Shown here: one piece after another, positions 32,472 through 40,061 of the stretch | Numbering within the stretch: the stretch's first letter is position 1 | Layout of the letters: the number at the start of each line of letters is the position of its first letter | From: Kingella pumchi | Lineage (GTDB): Bacteria; Pseudomonadota; Gammaproteobacteria; Burkholderiales; Neisseriaceae | Reading direction: 5' to 3' | Assembly (NCBI RefSeq): GCF_022288825.1 | Contig: NZ_JAKOOW010000021.1 | Location: forward strand, 1 to 49,483 | DNA: 49,483 bases | Translations under genes and position numbers: made by a program | The notes under the pieces: model-generated | What the model was told of the DNA's origin: nothing | The model's database searches: none | The model's input: the letters and a program-made list of their open reading frames with translations, nothing else

Positions 32472-32921
32472 ATGAGCGAACAAGACCAAGAGCAACAACA
32501 ATCGGTTTTTACCATTGAAAAACTGTATGTAAAAGATTTGTCTTTGGAAGTGCCGCACGCACCGCAAATCTTTTTGGAACAGGAAACGCCCGAAGTAGAT
32601 CTGCGCATCAGCACCGACAGCAAACCGGTTGAAGACGGCTTCTACGAGTGCAGCGTAACCGCCACCGTTACCGCCAAACTCTCCGACGGCCGCGTGGTTT
32701 TCCTGAACGAAGTTACCCAATCCGGCATCTTCCGTCTATCCAACATTCCGGAAGACGACATCAAACTGCTGCTCGGCGTAGCCTGCCCGAATATTCTCTA
32801 CCCTTACGCCCGCGAAGTGGTTTCTTCCACCATCAGCCGCGCCGGTTTCCCGCCGGTTCTGCTGGCTCCGGTAAACTTTGAAGCCATGTACCAACAAAGC
32901 GAAGAACAGGCTGCCCAATAA
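32472..32921 (+). CDS. secB: Protein-export chaperone SecB
   Basis: A 149-aa SecB. The chaperone forms tetramers, holds preproteins unfolded and passes them to SecA. Conserved parts are FTIEKLYVKDLSLEVPHAP, the EVTQSGIF segment and LYPYAREVVSSTISRAGFPP. The start at 32472 (MSEQDQEQ) follows GAAAGAG; the 47 open upstream codons are leader. It is convergent with grpE. Confidence 0.97.
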   Translation: MSEQDQEQQQSVFTIEKLYVKDLSLEVPHAPQIFLEQETPEVDLRISTDSKPVEDGFYECSVTATVTAKLSDGRVVFLNEVTQSGIFRLSNIPEDDIKLLLGVACPNILYPYAREVVSSTISRAGFPPVLLAPVNFEAMYQQSEEQAAQ

Positions 32922-32947
32922 GTAAGCAGGCTTTCCACGCAAAAAAC

Positions 32948-32988
32948 AACAGCCGAATGCCCAAGCGCATTCGGCTGTTTGGTTTTTT
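32948..32988. terminator. Bidirectional terminator between secB and grpE
   Basis: Arms AACAGCCGAATGC (32948-32960) and GCATTCGGCTGTT (32967-32979), loop CCAAGC, with T runs on both strands. A DUS inverted pair (32985-33022) lies beside it. Confidence 0.85.
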
Positions 32989-33040
32989 CAGGCTGCCTGA
33001 AACGAAAAAGGCAGCCTGAAAATGTTTTTGGGCAACCACC

Positions 33041-33574
33041 CTACTGCTCCGCTCCCGCGGCCGCTTTGGCCACGGTAACCAAAGTCGGGCGCAGTACGCG
33101 GTCGTTCATCGCATAACCTTTTTTCAGCACGCCGACCACGGTGCCGGCTTCCTGTTCGCTCGGCACTTCCTGCATCGCCTGATGGCGGTGCGGGTCGAGT
33201 TTGTCGCCTGCCGCTACTTGGATTTCCTGAATATTGGTAGCTTCAAACGCCTTGTTCAGCTCGTTCAAAGTCATGCTCACACCCATTTTCAAAGCATCGA
33301 AATTACCGCTCTGATCGAGCAAAGCCATTTCCAGATAATCTTTAACCGTCAGCATTTCGGCGGCAAAGCGCTGGGCAGCGAATTTATGCGCGGCCTGCAG
33401 CTCTTCCTGATGGCGGCGGCGCAGATTTTGCTCGTTGGCCAAGCCCCGCAGCTGTTCGTCTTTCAGCATGCCTTCCAATTCGGCCACGCGCGCCTGCAGC
33501 TCTTCATGGCTGAGTTCGGCAGCCTGCTGCTCGGCGGTTTCGACAGTTTCGGGATTCTGGTTTTGTTCGGTCAT
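33041..33574 (-). CDS. grpE: Nucleotide-exchange factor GrpE
   Basis: A 177-aa GrpE that releases ADP from DnaK. An N-terminal coiled coil (ELQARVAELEGML) is followed by the four-helix region (FDALKMGVSMTLNELNKAF) and the beta wing (VGVLKKGYAMNDRVLRPTLVTVA). The start MTEQNQNPE at 33574 matches neisserial GrpE; an in-frame ATG at 33610 (MKFTNP) is possible but lies very close to the predicted transcription start. A sigma-32-like promoter precedes it. dnaK and dnaJ are not in the window. Confidence 0.95.
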   Translation of the reverse strand: MTEQNQNPETVETAEQQAAELSHEELQARVAELEGMLKDEQLRGLANEQNLRRRHQEELQAAHKFAAQRFAAEMLTVKDYLEMALLDQSGNFDALKMGVSMTLNELNKAFEATNIQEIQVAAGDKLDPHRHQAMQEVPSEQEAGTVVGVLKKGYAMNDRVLRPTLVTVAKAAAGAEQ

Positions 33575-33620
33575 GGTTTTGCCTTTTTTGAACGGATTGG
33601 TGAATTTCATATGCACGCCT

Positions 33621-33649
33621 ATATAAAGGTTGGATGCTGCGGTTTCAAG
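33621..33649 (-). promoter_or_regulatory. Candidate sigma-32 (RpoH) heat-shock promoter of grpE
   Basis: Minus strand: CTTGAAA (33643-33649), 13 bp, CCTTTATAT (33621-33629). The -35 matches the RpoH consensus exactly; the -10 matches partly. The predicted start near 33614 gives a 40-nt leader. Confidence 0.55.
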
Positions 33650-33665
33650 CGTTGGAAAACAAAAT

Positions 33666-33696
33666 AGGCAGCCTGAAAACGGTTTTCAGGCTGCCT
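33666..33696 (-). terminator. DUS-type terminator between the cysteine-binding protein gene and grpE
   Basis: AGGCAGCCTGAAAAC (33666-33680) pairs with its complement (33682-33696), followed on the minus strand by TATTTTGTTTT. It terminates the gene at 33717 and insulates the grpE promoter directly beyond it. Confidence 0.75.
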
Positions 33697-33716
33697 TGAG
33701 GCCGAAGGCGGGACGT

Positions 33717-34577
33717 TTATTCCGCCAGCAGCTCTTCGGGTTTGACCTTGTCGCCGTAAACCGGCTTCAGGGTTTTCTCGTAGGCCGCTTTGAGCTTGCC
33801 GTTTTTCTTCAATTCTGCCACTTCTTGGTTCACCCAGTCCAGCAGCGCTTTATCGCCTTTGCGTACCGCGGGGGCGATGTTCTCGGCCGGGCCGATGTTG
33901 CCGATGGCCACTTCAAAGCCGGGGTTTTCTTTCGCCCATGCCCACAGCAGCGCATTGTCGTGCGCCAGCGCCACGCCGCGGCCGTCTTTCAGCGCGTCGA
34001 AAGTTTCGGTATTTTGGTCGTATTTCAGCAGTTTGACTTCAGGATGGTTTTTGCTGAAGAACGCATCGGCAGTCGTACCTTTGTTTACCAGCAGTGTTTT
34101 GTCTTTCAACTGCGCGACATCGGTGATTTTCGCTTTTTCCGGCGACACCACGCCGAGCGCCACTTTCATATACGGGCTGGCAAAATCAACCACTTCCGAG
34201 CGCTCGGGCGTTTGCGTGAAGTTGGCGAGAATCAAATCCACTTTGCCGGATTTCAGGTATTCGACGCGGTTGGCCGCTTCGGTCAGCACGAATTCAACCT
34301 TGTCGGGACTGCCGAGCAGATCGGTGGCCATTTCTTTGGCGATTTCGACATCAAAGCCCTGGTTTTGGCCGTTGGCGTCCACATAGCCGAAGGGCGGCTT
34401 GTCGCCGAAAACGCCGATGCGGATTTTGTCGTTGGCACGGATGGTGGCCAGCGTGTCGCCGCCGGCAGCCTGCTGCGGTTGGCTGGCCGATTTGCCGCCT
34501 TGTCCGTCGCAGGCGGCTAGCCCGAAGCTGAGCGCTACGGCAGCCAATATGCTTTTCAAACTGGGATTCAGGTACAT
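33717..34577 (-). CDS. Cysteine-binding ABC-transporter lipoprotein (CjaA-like)
   Basis: A 286-aa lipoprotein of the family 3 solute-binding proteins. The lipobox is LAAC with Cys23. The fold is visible in KIRIGVFGDKPPFGYVD, ANRVEYLKSGKVDLILANFT and VNKGTTADAFF. It aligns over its length, from memory, with Campylobacter CjaA, a cysteine-binding protein; neisserial relatives include a cysteine importer. The permease and ATPase genes are not adjacent. The start MYLNPSLKS at 34577 follows GGAG; 35 open upstream codons translate a DUS and are excluded. Substrate is inferred from similarity only. Confidence 0.88.
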   Translation of the reverse strand: MYLNPSLKSILAAVALSFGLAACDGQGGKSASQPQQAAGGDTLATIRANDKIRIGVFGDKPPFGYVDANGQNQGFDVEIAKEMATDLLGSPDKVEFVLTEAANRVEYLKSGKVDLILANFTQTPERSEVVDFASPYMKVALGVVSPEKAKITDVAQLKDKTLLVNKGTTADAFFSKNHPEVKLLKYDQNTETFDALKDGRGVALAHDNALLWAWAKENPGFEVAIGNIGPAENIAPAVRKGDKALLDWVNQEVAELKKNGKLKAAYEKTLKPVYGDKVKPEELLAE

Positions 34578-34697
34578 GGTTTCTACTCCGTCGGATAATA
34601 ATCGTGATGTGCGGCGTTTCAGGCAGCCTGAAAAATTCTGCCGCGCCGGTTTGGGCGGTTCGGTCTGCCGTTTGGCCGGCAACCGATACCGCGGGGC

Positions 34698-34706
34698 ATT
34701 CTAACA
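34698..34706 (-). promoter_or_regulatory. Extended -10 promoter of the cysteine-binding protein gene
   Basis: Minus strand TGTTAGAAT, an extended -10 box about 120 nt upstream of the ATG; no convincing -35. Confidence 0.4.
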
Positions 34707-34785
34707 GCTTGCGCAAGCGCGCTTAGGAGCAATCGCTTCTATACGATATGCCCTTTCAGGCTGCCTGAATGCAAAAACCAAACGA

Positions 34786-34818
34786 AAAAGCAGCCTGAAA
34801 AGTTTTCAGGCTGCTTTT
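34786..34818 (-). terminator. DUS-type terminator after guaB
   Basis: AAAAGCAGCCTGAAAA (34786-34801) and its complement (34803-34818) with a single-base centre, followed on the minus strand by T-rich sequence. Confidence 0.8.
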
Positions 34819-34835
34819 AGACGATGCCCAACCGC

Positions 34836-36302
34836 TTAACGCAGCTGGTAGTTCGGCGCTTCTTTGGTAATCTGCACGTCGTGAACATGCGATTCGCTCA
34901 TGCCTGCCGAAGTGATTTCGACGAACTGGGCTTTTTCGTGCATTTCGGCAATGCTGGCGCAGCCGAGATAGCCCATGCTGGAGCGCAGGCCGCCGACGAG
35001 CTGGTGGATAATCTGCACAATCGGCCCTTTATAAGGCACGCGGCCTTCGATGCCTTCGGGAACGTATTTGTCGGCGCTTTCCTGTTTGTCTTGGAAATAG
35101 CGGTCGCTCGAACCCTGGCTCATGGCACCGAGCGAACCCATGCCGCGATAGGATTTGTACGAGCGGCCTTGATAGAGCTCGATTTCGCCCGGGGCTTCTT
35201 CGGTACCGGCAAACATGCCGCCGAGCATCACGCAATGGGCGCCGGCCGCCAGCGCTTTGGCAATGTCGCCGGAAAAACGGATGCCGCCGTCGGCAATTAC
35301 TGAAATACCGGTGCCTTTGAGCGCTTCGGACACATTGTGCACCGCAGTCAGCTGCGGCACGCCGACACCGGCGACGATGCGGGTGGTGCAGATCGAACCC
35401 GGGCCGATGCCCACTTTCACCGCGTCGGCACCGGCTTTGGCCAAATCAAGCGCGGCGGCGGCGGTGGCGATGTTGCCGCCGATTACCTGAACCTGCGGGA
35501 AATTCTGTTTGACCCAGCGCACGCGGTCGATCACGCCCTGGCTGTGGCCGTGGGCGGTATCGACGACAATCACGTCCACACCCGCTTCTACCAGCGCGCG
35601 CACGCGCTCTTCGGTTTCGCCGCCGGTGCCGACGGCTGCGCCGACGCGCAAGCGGCCTTCGCTGTCTTTATTGGCATTGGGAAATTCGGTGTTTTTAATG
35701 ATGTCTTTCACGGTAATCAGACCACGCAACTCGTCGCGCTCGTTCAGCACCAGCACGCGCTCAACCTTGTGGCGGTGCATCAGCTCGCGCGCTTCGTCGA
35801 TGCCGATGCCTTCCGGCACGGTAACCAAATCGGCACGAACAGTCATAATCGCGGAAACCGGCTGGTCAAATCGGGTTTCAAACCGCAAATCACGGTTGGT
35901 AACCAAGCCGACCACTTTGCCGTCTTTCACCACCGGCAGGCCGGACATTTTGCGTTTGCGCTCGGCGCGCATCGCCAGCAAATCGCCGATCAGCATATCG
36001 GGCGCCACAGTTACCGGATCTTTAACCACGCCGCTTTCGTGGCGCTTCACTTTGCGCACCGCCAGCGCCTGCTGTTCGATCGTCATGTTTTTATGGATGA
36101 TGCCGATGCCGCCTTCCTGCGCCATCGAAATGGCCAGACGCGCTTCGGTAACGGTATCCATCGCCGCAGAGAGCAGCGGCAGATTCAAAGTAATTTCGCG
36201 GGTAAGGGGAGTTTTGAGCGAGACATCGCGGGGAAGAACTTGAGAGTGTGCCGGCACCAGAAGAACATCATCAAAAGTGTAGGCTTTTTCTACGATACGC
36301 AT
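34836..36302 (-). CDS. guaB: Inosine-5'-monophosphate dehydrogenase
   Basis: A 488-aa IMPDH that oxidises IMP to XMP with NAD+, the first step of GMP synthesis. The N-terminal barrel begins TFDDVLLVPAHSQVLP, two CBS domains cover about 95-205, and the catalytic loop GPGSICTTRIVAGVG carries the active Cys. The flap has SYRGMGSLGAM. The RBS AAAGGTAG precedes the ATG at 36302. It is monocistronic with an extended -10 promoter and a DUS terminator. Confidence 0.97.
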   Translation of the reverse strand: MRIVEKAYTFDDVLLVPAHSQVLPRDVSLKTPLTREITLNLPLLSAAMDTVTEARLAISMAQEGGIGIIHKNMTIEQQALAVRKVKRHESGVVKDPVTVAPDMLIGDLLAMRAERKRKMSGLPVVKDGKVVGLVTNRDLRFETRFDQPVSAIMTVRADLVTVPEGIGIDEARELMHRHKVERVLVLNERDELRGLITVKDIIKNTEFPNANKDSEGRLRVGAAVGTGGETEERVRALVEAGVDVIVVDTAHGHSQGVIDRVRWVKQNFPQVQVIGGNIATAAAALDLAKAGADAVKVGIGPGSICTTRIVAGVGVPQLTAVHNVSEALKGTGISVIADGGIRFSGDIAKALAAGAHCVMLGGMFAGTEEAPGEIELYQGRSYKSYRGMGSLGAMSQGSSDRYFQDKQESADKYVPEGIEGRVPYKGPIVQIIHQLVGGLRSSMGYLGCASIAEMHEKAQFVEITSAGMSESHVHDVQITKEAPNYQLR

Positions 36303-36340
36303 TTTATCTACCTTTGGCGGTTTTGCTTAAAATGCACGTG

Positions 36341-36349
36341 ATTGTAGCA
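36341..36349 (-). promoter_or_regulatory. Extended -10 promoter of guaB
   Basis: Minus strand TGCTACAAT, an extended -10 box 38 nt upstream of the ATG. No strong -35 is seen. A DUS lies upstream (36366-36378). Confidence 0.5.
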
Positions 36350-36463
36350 TATTTGCCCCGCTAAAGGCAGCCTGAAAAGGGTTTCCCATGACAGGCACGG
36401 CACAACCCAGTACAATCCCGAATTATCTGCATCCTACTGAAAACAGCAAAGGGAAACATTATC

Positions 36464-36880
36464 ATGATGAAAAAACTGCTCGCCGCCGCCGTACTTCTGG
36501 CCGTATCCGCCGCCGGCACCGCCGCCGACAACGAAGTGTTCTACTGGAAAGGAAAAAGCGGCAACTCCTACGCCGACACGCCCCGCAACATGCTGATGGG
36601 TCGTACCAACGTACTCAACGTGCGCACCAACACCGTGATTCCGCCCACCAAACCGGCCGCCGCACCGCAAACCCTGGCCGAGCGCCAGGCGCAGCTGAAT
36701 CAGGAAATCACTGAGCAAAACAAAAAAATTGAAGAAGAAAACGCCAAACGCGAACAAGAAACCAAGGCCGAGAACTGCAAAATGGCGCGCATGAACCGCG
36801 ACAACGCCGCCCGCAGCTCCAAATCCCGCGGCGACTTGGTTCAGCGTTACGACTCCGATATCGCCAAATACTGCCAATAA
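36464..36880 (+). CDS. Secreted DUF4124-like protein
   Basis: A 138-aa protein with a signal peptide (MKKLLAAAVLLAVSAAGTAA, cleavage about 20-21). The mature start VFYWKGKSGNSYADTP is DUF4124-like, with the Y(A/T)D(T/S)P motif. A charged coiled coil follows (about 75-115). Two cysteines remain (C105 and C137 approximately). It shares this layout with the protein at 977-1537. Periplasmic, function unknown. Start 36464 or 36467 (ATGATG). Confidence 0.75.
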   Translation: MMKKLLAAAVLLAVSAAGTAADNEVFYWKGKSGNSYADTPRNMLMGRTNVLNVRTNTVIPPTKPAAAPQTLAERQAQLNQEITEQNKKIEEENAKREQETKAENCKMARMNRDNAARSSKSRGDLVQRYDSDIAKYCQ

Positions 36881-36899
36881 GCCCGCACGCGGCCTACCC

Positions 36900-36940
36900 A
36901 ACAGGCAGCCTGAAACTTTTTCAGGCTGCCTGTTTGTTTT
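36900..36940 (+). terminator. DUS-type terminator, 16-bp stem
   Basis: AACAGGCAGCCTGAAA (36900-36915), loop CTT, and the exact complement (36919-36934), then TGTTTTA. It ends the DUF4124-like gene. More DUS (36953-36962 and 37036-37052) lie in the gap to infB; no gene is seen there. Confidence 0.85.
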
Positions 36941-37094
36941 ATCCGAATCCAAAGCAGCCTGAAAAAGCTTCCCATCTCTACAAAAGGCTGATACGAATCT
37001 CGGTCTGATTATCCGTGCCGCCCACCCGCAACGTGTTTTCAGGCAGCCTGAAAACCAACTGCAACAATTGCTTCCCAAACGCCGAATCAAACGC

Positions 37095-37139
37095 AAAAAA
37101 GCAGCCTGAAAACCTTATTCCGGTTTTCAGGCTGCTTTT
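37095..37139 (-). terminator. DUS-type terminator after infB, 18-bp stem
   Basis: AAAAGCAGCCTGAAAACC (37097-37114) pairs with its complement (37122-37139), loop TTATTCC, followed on the minus strand by T and TGCGTTTG. It ends the rimP-nusA-infB operon. Confidence 0.85.
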
Positions 37140-37151
37140 GTTTGGCTTTAT

Positions 37152-40046
37152 TTACAGCGAACGCGCCACTTCGACGATGTCGAAGCATTCGAGCTGGTCG
37201 CCTTCCATGATTTCGTTGTAGCCCTTGATCATCAGGCCGCACTCGAAGCCCATGCGTACTTCTTTGACGTCGTCTTTGAAGCGTTTGAGCGAGGAGAGTT
37301 CGCCGGTGTGGATAACGACGTTGTTGCGGATTAGGCGGATGTGCGAATCGCGTTTGACCACGCCATCGGTAACCATACAGCCGGCGATGTTGCCCACTTT
37401 GGACACGCTGATGACCTGGCGGATTTCCACCGTGCCGGTAATCTGCTCTTTCTCTTCCGGCGCCAGCATGCCGCTCATGGCGGCTTTTACATCGTCGATG
37501 GCGTCGTAGATGATGTTGTAGTAGCGGATTTCCACGTCTTCGTTTTCGGCCAGCTTGCGGGCGGAGGAGTCTGCGCGCACGTTGAAGCCGATGATGAAGG
37601 CGCCGGAGGCAATTGCCAGATTGACGTCGGATTCGGTGATGCCGCCGACGCCGCTGTGCAGCACGTTGACTTTCACTTCGTCGGTGGACAGTTTTTTCAG
37701 GCTGCCCGAAAGCGCTTCGTAAGAACCCTGCACGTCGGCTTTGATGATGACCGACAGCGATTGCGCCTGGCTTTCGCCCATGTTGTTGAACATGTTTTCC
37801 AGCTTGGCGGCCTGCTGTTTGGCCAGACGCACGTCGCGGTATTTGCCTTGGCGGAACAGGGCGATTTCGCGGGCTTTTTTCTCGTCGGCCAACACCATGG
37901 CATCTTCGCCTGCGTTGGGCACGTCAGACAAACCGAGGATTTCCACGGGAATCGACGGACCGGCTTCGCTGATGGCTTTGCCGTTTTCGTCGGTCATGGC
38001 GCGGATTTTGCCAAACGCCGTACCGGCCAAGAGCATATCGCCTTTTTTCAGCGTACCGCTCTGCACCAGCAGCGTGGCGACGGCGCCGCGTCCTTTGTCC
38101 AGACGCGCTTCGACGATGATGCCTTTGGCGGGCGCGGCGACGGGGGCTTTGAGTTCGAGCACTTCGGCTTCGAGCAGCACGGCTTCGAGCAGGGCGTCGA
38201 TGTTGGTGCCTTTTTTGGCAGATACGTCGACAAACTGCACGTCGCCGCCCCAAGCCTGGTCGATCACTTCGTGCGCGGTCAGCTCTTGGCGGATGCGCTC
38301 GGGATTGGCGGCGTCCTTATCGATTTTGTTGACGGCAACGACAATCGGCACGCCCGCCGCTTTGGCGTGGGCGATGGCTTCGATGGTTTGCGGCATTACG
38401 CCGTCGTCGGCGGCCACCACCAAAATTACGATGTCGGTGGCTTTCGCACCGCGCGCACGCATGGCGGTAAAGGCTTCGTGGCCGGGAGTATCGAGGAAGG
38501 TAACGACGCCGCGCGGGGTGTCCACGTGGTAGGCGCCGATGTGCTGGGTGATGCCGCCCGCTTCGCCCTGCACCACTTTGGCGCGGCGGATGTAGTCGAG
38601 CAGCGAGGTTTTACCGTGGTCGACGTGACCCATCACGGTAACGACGGGCGGACGCGGCAGGGCTTCGGCATCGTTCTGTACTGCTCCGTCTTCCAAGAAG
38701 GCTTCCGGATCGTCGGCGGCGGCCGGTTTGCCGATGTGGCCGAGTTCTTCCACTACAATCAGCGCGGTGTCCTGATCGAGCGATTGGTTGATGGTGACCA
38801 TCATGCCCATCTTCATCAGGGCTTTGACCACTTCCACGCCTTTCACCGCCATTTTGTGTGCCAAATCGGCCACGGTGATGGTTTCGGGCACCAGCACTTC
38901 GTGCACCACCGGCTCGGTCGGTGCTTGGAAGCTGTGCTGATTGGGCTCAAGTTTGAGTTTCTTACCTTTTTTGCCGCCGCGCACGCGCTCGTCGTCGCGG
39001 CCGGCGTTGCGGTCGCGGCCGCCCTTGCCGCCTTTGCCTTTGGCGTTGCGGCCTTGGCCTTCGTCGTCGCGGCTGTTGCGACGTTCGTCTTTTTTACGGC
39101 TGTTGCCGCTGCCGGAATCATTCAGGCTGCCTGAAACCAGTTTGGCGGCAGACGGAGCGCTTTGGGCAGACGCGGCCACAGCAGGTTTTTCCTGACTGGG
39201 CTTGGCGCTGCGCTGGGCGCCGGCCTGCGCGGCACGGGCTTCTTCCTGCGCCTGTTTTTTCGCGGCTTCGCGGCGGGCCTGACGCTCGGCGCGTTCGAGT
39301 TTTTCGCGCTGCAGTTTTTCCTGATGCTCACGCAGGGCGACGGCACGGCGCTCTTCTTCGGCACGGCGCTCTGCTTCGGCAGCGCTGACGACTTCAACCG
39401 GCTGCTGCGGCTCTTCGGCAGCCTTGGCCTTTTTCTTGCGGCGGCCTTTGGCTTCGCCTTCGTCACCTGCAGCTGCGGTTTTTTCAGGCTGCTTATCGGC
39501 TGCCACGGCAGTAGCAGGCTCGCTTACATCAGTTTCAGGCTGCTCGGGGGCAACGGTTTCGGCAGGCGTTTCAGGCGCAGCGTTTGCTTCAGCAGCCGCT
39601 TCGCTTTGCTCTTTGCCGGCGCTGCGTTTGCTGTCGACGGCCGCTTTCAGACGGGCGGCTTCAGCTTCTGCTTTGGCGCGTGCTTCGGCGCGGGCGGCTT
39701 CTTCGGCGGCATCGGGCTGCGGTTCGGCAGCCTGAAGCGCCTGCTCAGCACGCGCCTGCGCCAGAATCTCCTCGCTGGACGGCACCACCACCTTGCGGCT
39801 GCGGCGCTTGGTGGCCACTTCGACGGAACCGATGGTTTTCACTTCGGTTTTGGTGCGCGCAACGCGGATGGTGCTGCTTTGGGTATCGTTGGTGCGGCGC
39901 AGATAAGCCAGCAGTGCGGCTTTGTCGTCTGCTGTGATGCTGTCGCTGCCGGACTGTTTGGCCACGCCGGCGTTATTCAACTGCTCCAACAAATCGGCAA
40001 CGTTTTTTTTCAGCTCGGCGGCAAATTGTTCTACGGTATTACTCAT
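37152..40046 (-). CDS. infB: Translation initiation factor IF-2
   Basis: A 964-aa IF-2 that places fMet-tRNA on the 30S subunit. An IF2_N domain (about 1-55) is followed by a long charged, Ala/Glu/Lys-rich linker to about residue 380, a second IF2_N-type domain (about 385-460), and the GTPase: GHVDHGKT near 471-479, DTPGHEAF and NKID. Four C-terminal domains follow. The linker holds several DUS-encoded motifs (KQPE, EQPE, GSLN), at DNA positions near 39120, 39484, 39536 and 39728. It is the last gene of the rimP-nusA-infB operon, 15 nt after nusA. Confidence 0.98.
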   Translation of the reverse strand: MSNTVEQFAAELKKNVADLLEQLNNAGVAKQSGSDSITADDKAALLAYLRRTNDTQSSTIRVARTKTEVKTIGSVEVATKRRSRKVVVPSSEEILAQARAEQALQAAEPQPDAAEEAARAEARAKAEAEAARLKAAVDSKRSAGKEQSEAAAEANAAPETPAETVAPEQPETDVSEPATAVAADKQPEKTAAAGDEGEAKGRRKKKAKAAEEPQQPVEVVSAAEAERRAEEERRAVALREHQEKLQREKLERAERQARREAAKKQAQEEARAAQAGAQRSAKPSQEKPAVAASAQSAPSAAKLVSGSLNDSGSGNSRKKDERRNSRDDEGQGRNAKGKGGKGGRDRNAGRDDERVRGGKKGKKLKLEPNQHSFQAPTEPVVHEVLVPETITVADLAHKMAVKGVEVVKALMKMGMMVTINQSLDQDTALIVVEELGHIGKPAAADDPEAFLEDGAVQNDAEALPRPPVVTVMGHVDHGKTSLLDYIRRAKVVQGEAGGITQHIGAYHVDTPRGVVTFLDTPGHEAFTAMRARGAKATDIVILVVAADDGVMPQTIEAIAHAKAAGVPIVVAVNKIDKDAANPERIRQELTAHEVIDQAWGGDVQFVDVSAKKGTNIDALLEAVLLEAEVLELKAPVAAPAKGIIVEARLDKGRGAVATLLVQSGTLKKGDMLLAGTAFGKIRAMTDENGKAISEAGPSIPVEILGLSDVPNAGEDAMVLADEKKAREIALFRQGKYRDVRLAKQQAAKLENMFNNMGESQAQSLSVIIKADVQGSYEALSGSLKKLSTDEVKVNVLHSGVGGITESDVNLAIASGAFIIGFNVRADSSARKLAENEDVEIRYYNIIYDAIDDVKAAMSGMLAPEEKEQITGTVEIRQVISVSKVGNIAGCMVTDGVVKRDSHIRLIRNNVVIHTGELSSLKRFKDDVKEVRMGFECGLMIKGYNEIMEGDQLECFDIVEVARSL

Positions 40047-40061
40047 TGTGTTCGGCCCCCT

